Positions 33,219-42,056 of a DNA stretch of 64,000 nt are shown here, piece after piece (the first letter of the stretch is position 1; every line of letters starts with the position of its first letter). The notes under the pieces were generated by a model. That model did no database searches, was not told the DNA's origin, and saw only the letters and a list, made by a program, of their open reading frames with translations. The position numbers and the translations under genes were made by a program. The stretch spans positions 2,869,001 through 2,933,000 of the forward strand of contig NZ_CP104002.1 in assembly GCF_029201565.1 (NCBI RefSeq). The letters are read 5' to 3'. Source of the DNA: Devosia sp. SD17-2. Its GTDB lineage: Bacteria; Pseudomonadota; Alphaproteobacteria; Rhizobiales; Devosiaceae.

Positions 33219-34595
33219 TTATTCCGCCGGCACCGCGTTGGGTTCAATATCGAGCGCTTCGATGCTCTCGCCGCGGTCGTATGTGGCCTGGTCGAGAATG
33301 CCCTCGCGCTTGGCGACGATGGTCGGCACGAGCGCCTGGCCGGCGACGTTGACTGCGGTGCGGCCCATATCGAGGATCGGGTCGACGGCGAGCAAGAGGC
33401 CGACGCCTTCAAGCGGCAGACCGAGGGTCGACAGCGTCAGGGTGAGCATGACAGTCGCGCCGGTGAGGCCGGCCGTGGCTGCCGAGCCGATGACCGAGAC
33501 GAAGACGATCAGCAGATAGTGCTCGATGCCAAGGCTGATGCCGAAGAACTGGGCGACGAAAATCGCCGAGATCGCCGGATAGATGGCCGCGCAACCGTCC
33601 ATCTTCGTGGTCGCACCAAGCGGCACGGCAAAGGAGGCATATTCGCGCGGCACGCCGAGGTTCTTCTCAGTGATGCGTTCGGTGACCGGCAGCGTGCCGA
33701 TGGAGGAACGCGACACGAAGGCGAGCTGAATCGCCGGCCAGGCGCTCTGGAAATAGCGGATGGGGTTGAGGCCATTGGCCTGCAACAGCACCGGGTAGAC
33801 AACGAAGAGCACGAGGGCGAGGCCGATATAGATGGCGGCCGAATACCACCCCAGCTGCGCCAGCGCATCCCAGCCATAGACGGCGACGGCATTGCCCAGG
33901 AGGCCGATGGTGCCGATCGGCGTCAGGCGAATGACCCACCACAGGATCTTGTGGACGATCTTGAGGAAGGAGCGGTTGAAGGCGAGGAACGGATCGGCGG
34001 CCGGACCAACGCGCAGGGCGGCGATGCCGACAACGATGGAGATCACGAGGATCTGCAGCACGTTGAAGTTGAGGCTGGTCGTAGCGCCGCTATCGGTCAC
34101 GCGGGTCGACGCCTGCAGACCAAAGATGTTGGACGGAATCAGCCCCTTGAGGAAATCGAGCCAGGACCCGGTCGAGGACGGCGCGCGGGCAGCGGCTTCG
34201 GTGACGGCGGTGTTGATCCCCGGCTGAATGATGAGGCCGAGCGCAATGCCGATGGCCACGGCGATCAGCGCAGTGATGGCGAACCAGAGCAGTGTCTGCC
34301 AGACGAGCTTGGCCGCATTGTTGAGTTCGCGCAGATTGGCGATCGAGGCGACAATGGCGGTAAAGACCAGCACCGGCACCAGCGCACGCAGCAGCGAGAC
34401 GAAGGACGAGCCGATGGTCGACAACGTCTGGGTGAGCCAGTTGGCGTTGCCGGCGGCATCGGGACCGATATTGCGGGCGATGAAGCCAAGGATCAGGCCG
34501 ACCACCATGGCCGCGAGGACCTGGAAGCCAAAGCTTGCGTAAAAGGGCTTGGGAGCACGCGGCGCTCGCGCCGCCGAAACGGTTGTGGGAGACAT
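33219..34595 (-). CDS. Dicarboxylate/amino acid:cation symporter (DAACS family)
   Basis: A 458-residue secondary transporter of the GltP/DctA/TcyP class with about eight membrane helices and two re-entrant loops. The signature serine-rich hairpin is SRSSIGTLPVTERI; the second motif DGCAAIYPAISAIFVAQFFG and the helix-8 part LLAVDPILDMGRTAVNVAGQ with its ligand-binding Asp, Arg and Asn follow. Ligand could be a C4-dicarboxylate, glutamate or cystine; the sequence alone does not settle it. ATG at 34595 (MSPTTVSAARAP) was chosen; an upstream frame extension overlaps no homology. The gene stands between two SdpI-like genes. Confidence 0.88.
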   Translation of the reverse strand: MSPTTVSAARAPRAPKPFYASFGFQVLAAMVVGLILGFIARNIGPDAAGNANWLTQTLSTIGSSFVSLLRALVPVLVFTAIVASIANLRELNNAAKLVWQTLLWFAITALIAVAIGIALGLIIQPGINTAVTEAAARAPSSTGSWLDFLKGLIPSNIFGLQASTRVTDSGATTSLNFNVLQILVISIVVGIAALRVGPAADPFLAFNRSFLKIVHKILWWVIRLTPIGTIGLLGNAVAVYGWDALAQLGWYSAAIYIGLALVLFVVYPVLLQANGLNPIRYFQSAWPAIQLAFVSRSSIGTLPVTERITEKNLGVPREYASFAVPLGATTKMDGCAAIYPAISAIFVAQFFGISLGIEHYLLIVFVSVIGSAATAGLTGATVMLTLTLSTLGLPLEGVGLLLAVDPILDMGRTAVNVAGQALVPTIVAKREGILDQATYDRGESIEALDIEPNAVPAE

Positions 34596-34761
34596 GAAAG
34601 GTGACCTTTGAGCTGACAGGCCAGCGCGTTCTCTGACGCTCGCCTGCGGGTTGCCCAAAACTTACGCCTGCCCTCCACCGAAAGCAGCGCATGGCATTCC
34701 ATTTCCTTCCAAACGCGAGGAAATTCCTAATGCCGGCGCAATGGATTGGAGATCGAACGTC

Positions 34762-35400
34762 TCAGAGGGGCCGCGTGACGAGACTCACGAGCCCGGCCAG
34801 CAAAGGCAACAGCAGCAGGCTGAGGGCGTATGACGTCACCAATACGCCCAGCCCCGGATCGGCCCAGGCGAGCACAGCAAGCCCCATACCGGCAAGGAAA
34901 GTCGCGACGCCCGTCACGCGATGAACGATAACCCATGCCCGGTCGGACGGCACCGGCCAGGGCAGGCGCAATCCACCATAGGAGTGGCGTTCGGCACCAT
35001 AGAGCACGATCCCCAGCAGCATCAAAACGGCGCCAAGGCCGAAGCCGGCAAAGCGAATGAGGTCGAGGTCGGAGCCGATCCCCGCGAACAGCAGGCCAAG
35101 CTGGCAAAAGGACGGCACGGCGAGCAGCAGGGTCAGGGCCGGATCGAGGATATGGCGGGTCTTGGCGAGGTGGTTTTTCGTCAAGGCGCGCCCCAGCAGG
35201 TAAAACACCGCGATCAGCCCGACTTCTATCAGCGGCGCCGCGGCCAGCGCCAAATCGCGCGGCCAGACCCAGTCGGCCACGCTGCCGCTCCAGTGCGCTA
35301 CAAAGGCGAAGCTTTCCGGCACATGGAGGAGCGCCACACCCGTGGTCGCGAGGGTGACGAAAAAAATGAGGAGATGAAAGCGGGTAACGAGGCTGGGCAT
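34762..35400 (-). CDS. SdpI-like membrane protein, second copy
   Basis: The 212-residue product has six membrane segments and the same architecture as 32187-32837: AHWSGSVADWVWPRDLALAAAP corresponds to the HW region, and ERHSYGGLRLPWPVPSDRAW, then VIVHRVTGVATFLAG corresponds to the GMRLPW motif. It diverges elsewhere and has no adjacent SdpR-type repressor. It may be an integral-membrane DUF1648/SdpI relative doing a separate job. The gap of 166 bases to the symporter gene shows no feature. ATG at 35400. Confidence 0.75.
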   Translation of the reverse strand: MPSLVTRFHLLIFFVTLATTGVALLHVPESFAFVAHWSGSVADWVWPRDLALAAAPLIEVGLIAVFYLLGRALTKNHLAKTRHILDPALTLLLAVPSFCQLGLLFAGIGSDLDLIRFAGFGLGAVLMLLGIVLYGAERHSYGGLRLPWPVPSDRAWVIVHRVTGVATFLAGMGLAVLAWADPGLGVLVTSYALSLLLLPLLAGLVSLVTRPL

Positions 35401-35502
35401 GGACGGGCTCTATCGGCAGTACCCATATGGAGAGCGCTGGGCGGCTTGACCAGCCTGTCGGGCAAGGAAATTGCGCCCTCCCCGCACACCCTCCAAAAAC
35501 AA

Positions 35503-35524
35503 AGGGGCCGGTTTCCCGACCCCT
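35503..35524 (-). terminator. Terminator after rpsI
   Basis: AGGGG/CCCCT with three further GC pairs and one mismatch, loop in TTT, followed on the minus strand by TTGTTTTTGG; 27 bases beyond the rpsI stop. Confidence 0.8.
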
Positions 35525-35550
35525 CTGCAAATCTGGCAAGTTCGAAAAGC

Positions 35551-36033
35551 TTAGCGCTTCGAGAACTGGAACGAACGACGGGCCTTGGCCTTGCCGTACT
35601 TCTTGCGTTCCACGACGCGGCTGTCGCGGGTCAGGAAGCCGCCCTTCTTCAGAACCGGACGCAGGGTCGGTTCGAAGTAGGTCAGTGCCTTGGAGATGCC
35701 GTGGCGGATCGCACCGGCCTGGCCGGACAGACCACCACCAGCAACGGTGACGTTGACGTCATACTGGTCGAGGCGCTCGGAAGCGACGATCGGCTGCTTG
35801 ACGATCAGCTGCAGAACCGGACGAGCGAAGTACTTCGCAAATTCACGGCCGTTGACGGTGACCTTGCCCTTGCCGGGCTTGATCCAGACGCGAGCGACGG
35901 CGTTCTTGCGCTTGCCGGTGGCATAGGCGCGGCCGAGGCTGTCGAGCTTCTGTTCGTGAACGGGAGCAGCGTTGACGGCGGGTGCGCCGGCAGCAGTGCC
36001 GAGATCTTCGAGAGAGTTGATGGTGTCGGCCAT
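35551..36033 (-). CDS. rpsI: 30S ribosomal protein S9
   Basis: Ribosomal protein S9 of the small subunit head. The 160-residue protein has an alphaproteobacterial N-terminal extension of about 30 residues, then [40 protein letters not shown] and the C-terminal tail ending FQFSKR that reaches the P-site tRNA. One base separates its start from the L13 stop, so the two are translated together as in most bacteria. Confidence 0.98.
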   Translation of the reverse strand: MADTINSLEDLGTAAGAPAVNAAPVHEQKLDSLGRAYATGKRKNAVARVWIKPGKGKVTVNGREFAKYFARPVLQLIVKQPIVASERLDQYDVNVTVAGGGLSGQAGAIRHGISKALTYFEPTLRPVLKKGGFLTRDSRVVERKKYGKAKARRSFQFSKR

Positions 36034-36034
36034 G

Positions 36035-36499
36035 TTACTTCACCCGGACGTTCTTGGGGTTCATCGCGCCGACGTCGAGAGCGGTCGGGTTCTGTGCGAC
36101 ATGGGGGTGCTCGGAACCGGCATAGACGCGCAGGTTCTTGAGCTGGGCGCGGGTCAGCGGGCCACCGGGCATCATGCGACGCACGGCGTTTTCCAGCACG
36201 CGGTTCGGGAAACGACCCTCGAGCAGTTCGCGCGCGGTACGGTCCTTGATGCCGCCGGGGTAACCGGTGTGCCAGTAGAAGCGGTGCTGGTCGAGCTTGC
36301 GACCGGTCAGCTTCACCTTGTCAGCATTGATGACGATGATATTGTCACCCATGTCCATGTGAGGCGTAAAAGTCGCCTTGTGCTTGCCGCGCAGACGCGA
36401 GGCAATGATCGAAGCAAGACGACCCACCACCAGCCCTTCGGCGTCGATGAGGATCCACTGCTTTTCGATCTCGCTCGGTTTTGCCGAGTAAGTGCTCAT
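36035..36499 (-). CDS. rplM: 50S ribosomal protein L13
   Basis: Ribosomal protein L13, 154 aa. Landmarks are [20 protein letters not shown], the [20 protein letters not shown] segment, [20 protein letters not shown] and [20 protein letters not shown]. It is the first gene of the rplM-rpsI operon. A common place for autoregulation is the mRNA leader bound by L13; the 134-base stretch upstream to ctaA holds the promoter but no clear structure. Confidence 0.98.
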   Translation of the reverse strand: MSTYSAKPSEIEKQWILIDAEGLVVGRLASIIASRLRGKHKATFTPHMDMGDNIIVINADKVKLTGRKLDQHRFYWHTGYPGGIKDRTARELLEGRFPNRVLENAVRRMMPGGPLTRAQLKNLRVYAGSEHPHVAQNPTALDVGAMNPKNVRVK

Positions 36500-36633
36500 A
36501 ATCGAAATCCCTAAGATTCAGGCAGTCGATCCACAGGGAACCGACCAGTTCGGTGGGGTCTTTAGGAGGGATTCGACACGCCGTCAACCCCACCTAAAAA
36601 GTCATTTAAAAACAACAGCTTACAAATGCGGTA

Positions 36634-37713
36634 TTATTTTACCGTACCGAGAGCGTGTGTTTTCGTCATATCGGCCAGATACGCCGCGATTGCGGAGGCC
36701 AGAATGAAGGCGAGACCCTGGTGCGCGACCGCCAGATCGATATTGATCTTGGAGAGCAGCGTCGCGATGCCGAGGGCAACCTGGGCCACGACCAGAGCCA
36801 TGATCACCACCAGCCAGCGATGCACACCCGAGAAGCCATGGTTCCGGGCCTGCAGCCACACCATCACCGCCGCATAGATGGTGATGAGATAGGCCAGCAT
36901 GCGGTGGTTGAACTGCACCGTCAGACCGTCTTCGAAATGGCTTAACCACGCCGGATCATGGGCATAAAGACCATCGGGAATGAACTTGCCTTCCATCAGC
37001 GGCCAGGTGTTGAAGCCCATGCCCGCCTGGATACCGGCGACAAAGGCACCAGCGGCGATCTGGATTACGAGCAGCCCGAGAAGGATGGCCGCGGCCCATT
37101 TGTTGAAGCTGGTGACGGTATTCTCTACCGGCTCGGGCCGCATTCGTCGGGCCACCCAGATCAATGCCAACAACAGGATCAAGGCCGCTGTCAGATGGGT
37201 CGCCAGGCGATATTGCGACACAGAGGTCAATTCGGTGAGGCCGGACGAGACCATCCACCAGCCCAGAAAGCCCTGAAAACCACCCAGAATGAAAAGACCG
37301 GCCAGCGGCAGGGTCATGTCCGACGTCAGGCGGCGCTGGAACAGGAAGACAAGGAAGGGAATGGCGAAGGCAAAGCCGATGATCCGGCCGAGGAACCGAT
37401 GGCCCCACTCCCACCAGAAAATGCCCTTGAAGTCCTCAAGGGTCATCCAGTGATTGTAGACCTCATACTGCGGGATCAGCTTGTAGCCTTCGAACTCGGC
37501 CTGCCAGTCCGCCTGGGTCAGCGGCGGGATGATGCCCGATATGGGCTTCCAGGTGGTGATCGACAGGCCCGAACCGGTGAGGCGGGTCATTCCCCCCACC
37601 ATCACCATGGCGAGAACCATCGCGGCCATAATATAAAGCCAGATCCGCACGGGGCGGAGGCGGTCACCAACAATACTCACTTTGCCGGGTGCGGCATCCT
37701 GCAAGGTCGTCAC
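36634..37713 (-). CDS. ctaA: Heme A synthase (COX15/CtaA)
   Basis: CtaA oxidises heme O to heme A for aa3-type cytochrome oxidases. Eight membrane helices are visible in the 359-residue protein. Heme-ligand His regions are WWEWGHRFLGRIIGF and VSQYRLATHLTAALIL in the first half, and VQFNHRMLAYLITI and LAVAHQGLAFILAS in the second, the internally duplicated pattern of the proteobacterial type. The start is GTG at 37713 (VTTLQDAAPGK); an upstream in-frame codon would add a Cys-rich stretch without homology. It is divergent from the DUF2842 gene, a neighbour also seen in related genomes. Confidence 0.93.
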   Translation of the reverse strand: MTTLQDAAPGKVSIVGDRLRPVRIWLYIMAAMVLAMVMVGGMTRLTGSGLSITTWKPISGIIPPLTQADWQAEFEGYKLIPQYEVYNHWMTLEDFKGIFWWEWGHRFLGRIIGFAFAIPFLVFLFQRRLTSDMTLPLAGLFILGGFQGFLGWWMVSSGLTELTSVSQYRLATHLTAALILLLALIWVARRMRPEPVENTVTSFNKWAAAILLGLLVIQIAAGAFVAGIQAGMGFNTWPLMEGKFIPDGLYAHDPAWLSHFEDGLTVQFNHRMLAYLITIYAAVMVWLQARNHGFSGVHRWLVVIMALVVAQVALGIATLLSKINIDLAVAHQGLAFILASAIAAYLADMTKTHALGTVK

Positions 37714-37783
37714 AGCGATCTTTCTGGTATCGAAGAAACTGGCGCAGTGGTAATCCCGGGGGCATGTTCCCGCAACAGTCCAG

Positions 37784-38014
37784 ATGCCGCACATGACCCA
37801 GCGTAATCGCAAATTGATCGGCGCGTTCCTGATCGTCGCCTCAATCGTGGCGTGGTCGGTCTTGGCGACATCGATCTACCTTGCCCTGCCGGAGGGCCTG
37901 CCCGGGCTCGTCCTGATCCTCTACTTCATCATTGCCGCCATGGGCTGGCTGCTTCCGGCCATGTGGCTGGTGCGTTGGATGGCGCGACCGGACGCGGAGC
38001 GCCGGGCCGGCTAA
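37784..38014 (+). CDS. DUF2842 small membrane protein
   Basis: A 73-76 residue protein with two membrane helices. RNRKLIGAFLIVASIVAWSV and GWLLPAMWLVRWMARPD match the DUF2842 family found next to ctaA in alphaproteobacteria. Two ATGs are possible, 37784 and 37793; the second (MTQRNRKLIG) agrees better with the usual start of the family. The function is unknown; proximity to heme A synthase hints at a role in the inner membrane respiratory assembly, which is inference. It converges with the deacetylase gene with a gap of six bases. Confidence 0.85.
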   Translation: MPHMTQRNRKLIGAFLIVASIVAWSVLATSIYLALPEGLPGLVLILYFIIAAMGWLLPAMWLVRWMARPDAERRAG

Positions 38015-38020
38015 AGGACC

Positions 38021-39061
38021 CTACCCCATCACCCGACCCATCTGGGTGAAGAGGCCACCGCTGGCAAAAATGTCGACATAGCGCCGCTGCTGGAAAAGCC
38101 CGTTCAGCGAAATGCGCGGCAGGGCGGTGAGACTAGCGAGGTGGGCGGGATAGAGCCCTCCCGGGCGCGTCGTCACCGCGGTGCGGAACCCAAGCTCGGT
38201 CGCCAGCGCGAATTCCCGCGGCCCGCACGAGAGCGGCCCACCGAGCGGATAGGAAAAGTGCATCGGCCGTTGGCCGAGCTTCGCTTCCAGGATTTCGGCG
38301 GATCGCGCCATTTCCGAACGCGCTTCCTCGGCGGGCAGTTTTGCCAGTTCGTAGTGGTTCACCGTATGCGCGCCGATGGTGCAGAGCGGATCGCTCGCCA
38401 CCGTCATCAACTCCTGCCAGTCCATGATCAGATCGCGGCACTGCTGCGCGAGATCATAGCCATAGTTTTCGGTGAATTGGGCGAGCAGATGCCGGCGCTC
38501 CGGCTCTGGCAGTTTTCGCATGCGCCAGTAGATCCGGTCGAATGCCTCGCTCTTCTGCGCCGCGGTCCGTATATCAAGGTATTCGGTCTCGCCGTTCTCC
38601 GAGAAGGCGACAGCCTCCTGGCGGGCGATGATATCTTCGATGGCCTGCCACCACAGCTGACCGGTCCCATCGACGAAGGCGGTCGGAACATAGAGCGTGA
38701 AGGGGGCTGCGTGCTTTCTCAGCACCGGCAGGGCATGGACGAGATTGTCACGATAGGCATCGTCGAAGGTGAGGACGACAAACCTGCGCCCCGCAGTCTT
38801 CGCGGCGAGCCGGTCGACGGCCTCATCGAGCGTGACAATATCCATGTCGAGCCCCCGCACGCGCTCGACGACGTAGTCGAGAAAGCCCGGCTCGATCTGC
38901 AGAATGGCATTGGGCGAGAACGCCGCGGGCTTGTTCGGCAGCACGCGGTGGAGGGTGAAGATCACCCCGCGTGATGCTGACAGGGCGCGGGAAAGTTGCG
39001 GCAGCCGCGCCAACCACAAGGCTTCAAAGGCAGCACGAATTGCGGTGTATTTTAGCGACAT
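38021..39061 (-). CDS. Polysaccharide deacetylase (NodB-like)
   Basis: A 346-residue carbohydrate esterase of family CE4. The NodB metal-binding Asp-Asp lies in RRFVVLTFDDAYRDNLVH near residue 97, and the second metal motif is CTIGAHTVNHYELAKL (H-x3-H). FSYPLGGPLSCGPREFALA supplies a further conserved region. It may remove acetyl groups from the polysaccharide made by the adjoining genes. No signal peptide is evident, so a cytoplasmic or peripheral membrane location acting on lipid-linked precursor is possible. It is the second gene after the Wzz-like gene on the minus strand (gap 14). Confidence 0.88.
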   Translation of the reverse strand: MSLKYTAIRAAFEALWLARLPQLSRALSASRGVIFTLHRVLPNKPAAFSPNAILQIEPGFLDYVVERVRGLDMDIVTLDEAVDRLAAKTAGRRFVVLTFDDAYRDNLVHALPVLRKHAAPFTLYVPTAFVDGTGQLWWQAIEDIIARQEAVAFSENGETEYLDIRTAAQKSEAFDRIYWRMRKLPEPERRHLLAQFTENYGYDLAQQCRDLIMDWQELMTVASDPLCTIGAHTVNHYELAKLPAEEARSEMARSAEILEAKLGQRPMHFSYPLGGPLSCGPREFALATELGFRTAVTTRPGGLYPAHLASLTALPRISLNGLFQQRRYVDIFASGGLFTQMGRVMG

Positions 39062-39075
39062 CGCTATCCGACCGG

Positions 39076-41343
39076 CTAGGCGGCCAGATCGGCCAGAGCG
39101 GCGATCTCAACCTTGGGCAAGCCGGCATCGAGCAATTGGCGTCGAATGTCATTGGCCTCATCGGTCTCTTCCGAATTGGCAGCCACCAGCACGACGCGAC
39201 CACCAAGATCGGCAAAGAGCGGCAGGCTGGAACGCCCGGCAACCCGCCCCGTCAGCACCACCACAACCTCATAGATGTCGCCCAAGGCCTCAACGAGGGT
39301 GATCGGACGGGCGGAATTGCGGTCGATGGCGTCCCCCTGCCCCCAGGCGATCTCGGCAAAACTGCTGGAGGCCGATTTCTGCACGATATCGCCAAAGCTC
39401 ACGGCGCCGGCGCTGAGGTCGGACAGACCGGGGATCGGGCCAACCCGGCCGCTACCGGCGTCGACGAGTGCCACGCTGAGCCCCTTGGACAGGGCATCGT
39501 TGATCAGTTCGCGCGCCAGGGTTTCGCTGGGCAAGTCGCGGCCATAGTCGGCCAGCAACAGAAGATGGGTGCGCCCGAGCACCAGATCGGCCGCGAGGTC
39601 GGCGTAGCGCACCATGCCCGGAACGCTTTGGCGCGGCGGAGCGGGTGGCGGTGGCACGGCCTCTTCCGGAGGCGCAGCGCGTTCGCGGCGTTCGGTCAGT
39701 TCCTTGAGGAGCGCGCGGGTATCGCTCGAAGCAATGTCCGCCACGTCGCTGGCATCGCGGGACAGGAGGCTCTGCGGCTCGGTGCGGAGAGACGGCTCGT
39801 CTTCGCTCGCAGCCTCGGGCTGCGGTGGGGTTTCGACCACGGGCAGCTGGGTTTCAACCGCAGCAGCCGGGACGACAGAAGCAACAGGAGCCACGGGCTC
39901 AACAGGATCGGCCACGGCAACCGGAGCCGCCGGAGCAAAGCCGTGAACGGGCCGGAGTGCGCGGCCGGACAGCAGTTCGCTGAAAATGGCGACGCCAACC
40001 TGGCCTGCCAGCGCCACAAAACCGACAGCCGCAAGGATCAGCGCGGTCTTGGGCGACGCCGGCACGACGGAGGGCGCAGCTTCGGTTACGACACGCACGT
40101 CTGGCAGCGTCGAATTGGTATCGACGCGCGATGAGGCTTCCGTATAGCGCAGGAGATAGGCCTCGAGCAGGTCGCGCTGGGCCTTGGCTTCGCGCTCAAG
40201 CCCGTCGAGCGCCACTGTGTCGCGGGTGGCCGTCGAGGCGGTCTGCTTAAGCCGGTCGAGATCGGCTGTGAGCGTAGCTTCAAGATTGCCCTCGACCTTA
40301 CCCTCGGCTTCCAGCGTCTCGGCAACGCGCATGCCTTCCTGACGGATCTGGGTTTCGAGCTCGCGCAGCTGGGAATCGATGGCGCGGATGGTGGGATGAT
40401 TGGGCAGCAGCGTCGCCGACAGCTGGGCGCGCTCACCCTGCAGGCGGACCTTCTCCTGGCTCAGCTGCTGAACGACGGCGGAGGCGCGCACATCGGTCAC
40501 CCCATCAATGGGCTGGCCGCTGAGCAAGAGGTCGCGGATCAGCGCGGCGCGGCCGAGCGCAGTATTCTTGCGCTCCTGAGCCGTGGCGATCTGGGTGGAG
40601 ATGGTCGAAAGCTGCTGGTCGAGCAGGCTGGTGCTGTTGGCGCCGACATAAAGATCATTGTCGACCTTGAACTGGGCCACGGCGGATTCGGCCTGTTCCA
40701 CCGAAATGCGCAGGCGGGCGATTTCCTCATTGAGCCAGCCGGAGGCGTCGGCGGTGTCGGAGAGCGAGAGCTGCGCCCGGCGCACCACATGGGCGCGCGC
40801 CACCGCATTGGCGATATCGGCGGCAAGCTGCGGATCGGTCGAACGCACCAGCACGCTGATAATGCGCGAGTCGCGCTCCTGCACCACGGTCATGCGATCA
40901 TAGAGCGTATTGAGCACTGTTTCGTCGATGCTGACGGGCCGGTTGCTGCGGCCCAGCAGCTGCATCAGCACGCCCATCGGCGAAAAGCCCGACTGCGAGC
41001 CGTTGAATTCGGCCTTGGAGCGCAGGTCGAGTTCATCGATGACTCGCAGCAGTGTATCGCGTGATTTGATCAGCTCGATCTGGCTGGAAACAACGCCGGT
41101 ATCGGCCCCGCCGGCGCTGGGCATCTGCTCGTTGGAGGCGCGCACGAAGGCGTTGGACCGCGGCTCCACCAGAATAGAGGCAGATGATTCATAGAGCTTG
41201 GGCATGAACATCAGCACGACAAAAGTCGCTGCCAGCAGCACCAGAGTAACCAGGATAATTCGGGGCAGTTTCCGCCCCAGCGCACCCATCACCGCTGCAA
41301 TGTCAATTCGCGCATCGCGCATGCTGGGCGCATCCAGAGTCAT
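39076..41343 (-). CDS. Polysaccharide co-polymerase (Wzz/GumC-like) with degenerate kinase domain
   Basis: A 755-residue chain-length regulator of the PCP-2 type. After a first membrane helix (PRIILVTLVLLAATFVVLMF) it has the Wzz domain, a long coiled-coil region (about residues 180-400) with the GNVR region, and a second membrane helix near 450 (TALILAAVGFVALAGQVGVA). A Pro/Ala/Glu-rich linker of about 120 residues leads to a C-terminal domain resembling the BY-kinase fold (HLLLLADYGRDLPSETLA, then VALVDAGSGRV, VVVVLTG). Its Walker A lacks GKS/T, so kinase activity is improbable. No C-terminal Tyr cluster is present. Divergent from the OPX lipoprotein gene. Confidence 0.88.
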   Translation of the reverse strand: MTLDAPSMRDARIDIAAVMGALGRKLPRIILVTLVLLAATFVVLMFMPKLYESSASILVEPRSNAFVRASNEQMPSAGGADTGVVSSQIELIKSRDTLLRVIDELDLRSKAEFNGSQSGFSPMGVLMQLLGRSNRPVSIDETVLNTLYDRMTVVQERDSRIISVLVRSTDPQLAADIANAVARAHVVRRAQLSLSDTADASGWLNEEIARLRISVEQAESAVAQFKVDNDLYVGANSTSLLDQQLSTISTQIATAQERKNTALGRAALIRDLLLSGQPIDGVTDVRASAVVQQLSQEKVRLQGERAQLSATLLPNHPTIRAIDSQLRELETQIRQEGMRVAETLEAEGKVEGNLEATLTADLDRLKQTASTATRDTVALDGLEREAKAQRDLLEAYLLRYTEASSRVDTNSTLPDVRVVTEAAPSVVPASPKTALILAAVGFVALAGQVGVAIFSELLSGRALRPVHGFAPAAPVAVADPVEPVAPVASVVPAAAVETQLPVVETPPQPEAASEDEPSLRTEPQSLLSRDASDVADIASSDTRALLKELTERRERAAPPEEAVPPPPAPPRQSVPGMVRYADLAADLVLGRTHLLLLADYGRDLPSETLARELINDALSKGLSVALVDAGSGRVGPIPGLSDLSAGAVSFGDIVQKSASSSFAEIAWGQGDAIDRNSARPITLVEALGDIYEVVVVLTGRVAGRSSLPLFADLGGRVVLVAANSEETDEANDIRRQLLDAGLPKVEIAALADLAA

Positions 41344-41493
41344 GTCAGGTCCTCACCGAGACCAGAGTTATCACCCTGCGTAGTCAAGATTACGTTAATC
41401 GGCCCCGCAAAACGGGCTGCACCGCAAGGGCATAAGGGAAATCTTAACCATAAAGAACAACACTGTGGCCAACTCGAACGCGCGGGATTCCCA

Positions 41494-42051
41494 ATGCGCT
41501 GGCTACCCATTCTCGCTGTTACACTGCTGATGCCGCTGGCGGCATGCTCCACGACGTCCTCTCTGCCCTCGACCTATACGGTCGAGACCAAGGGCGTCTA
41601 TTCGCTCGACACCGGCGATGTAGTGCGAGTGTCCGTCTATGGCGATGCCGAGTTGACCAATACCTATCGCGTCAATGACGCCGGCGCGATTGCTTTCCCG
41701 CTTGTCGGCGCTGTGCAGGTGCGCGGCCAGACCACCAGCGTCGCGGCTTCGCGTATCGCGGCCGCGCTGGCCAATGGCTTCATGCGCAATCCCAATGTGG
41801 CCGTGGAAGTTGCCGAATACCGCCCCTTCTTCATCCAGGGTGAAGTGCGCACCTCAGGTCAGTTCCCCTATGTCTATGGCATGACCGCCCGCGCCGCGAT
41901 CAGCACGGCTGGTGGCTTCAACGACACCGCGGACCGCAGCAAGGTCACGGTCTATCGCCGCAAGGGCAATGAGATGGTCAAGGGCACGGTCGAGCTCGAC
42001 TTCCCGCTCTCCCCCGGCGACACCATCGTCGTCAACGAGCGCTGGTTCTAA
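41494..42051 (+). CDS. Outer-membrane polysaccharide export lipoprotein (OPX)
   Basis: A 185-residue Wza/GumB-like exporter. Lipobox LAAC with Cys18 (MRWLPILAVTLLMPLAAC), then the polysaccharide export domain, VYSLDTGDVVRVSVYGD through RNPNVAVEVAEYRPFFIQGE, and one SLBB domain that reads SGQFPYVYGMTARAAISTAG and ends PGDTIVVNERWF. It lacks the C-terminal helix of E. coli Wza and so resembles short OPX proteins of xanthan type. Its promoter is in the 150-base divergent region shared with the Wzz-like gene. Confidence 0.92.
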   Translation: MRWLPILAVTLLMPLAACSTTSSLPSTYTVETKGVYSLDTGDVVRVSVYGDAELTNTYRVNDAGAIAFPLVGAVQVRGQTTSVAASRIAAALANGFMRNPNVAVEVAEYRPFFIQGEVRTSGQFPYVYGMTARAAISTAGGFNDTADRSKVTVYRRKGNEMVKGTVELDFPLSPGDTIVVNERWF

Positions 42052-42056
42052 ACCCC

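Noticed and set aside
33168..34604. A 478-codon open frame opposite the dicarboxylate symporter
   Set aside because: Highly charged antisense artefact of the membrane-protein gene; no independent ribosome site or homology.
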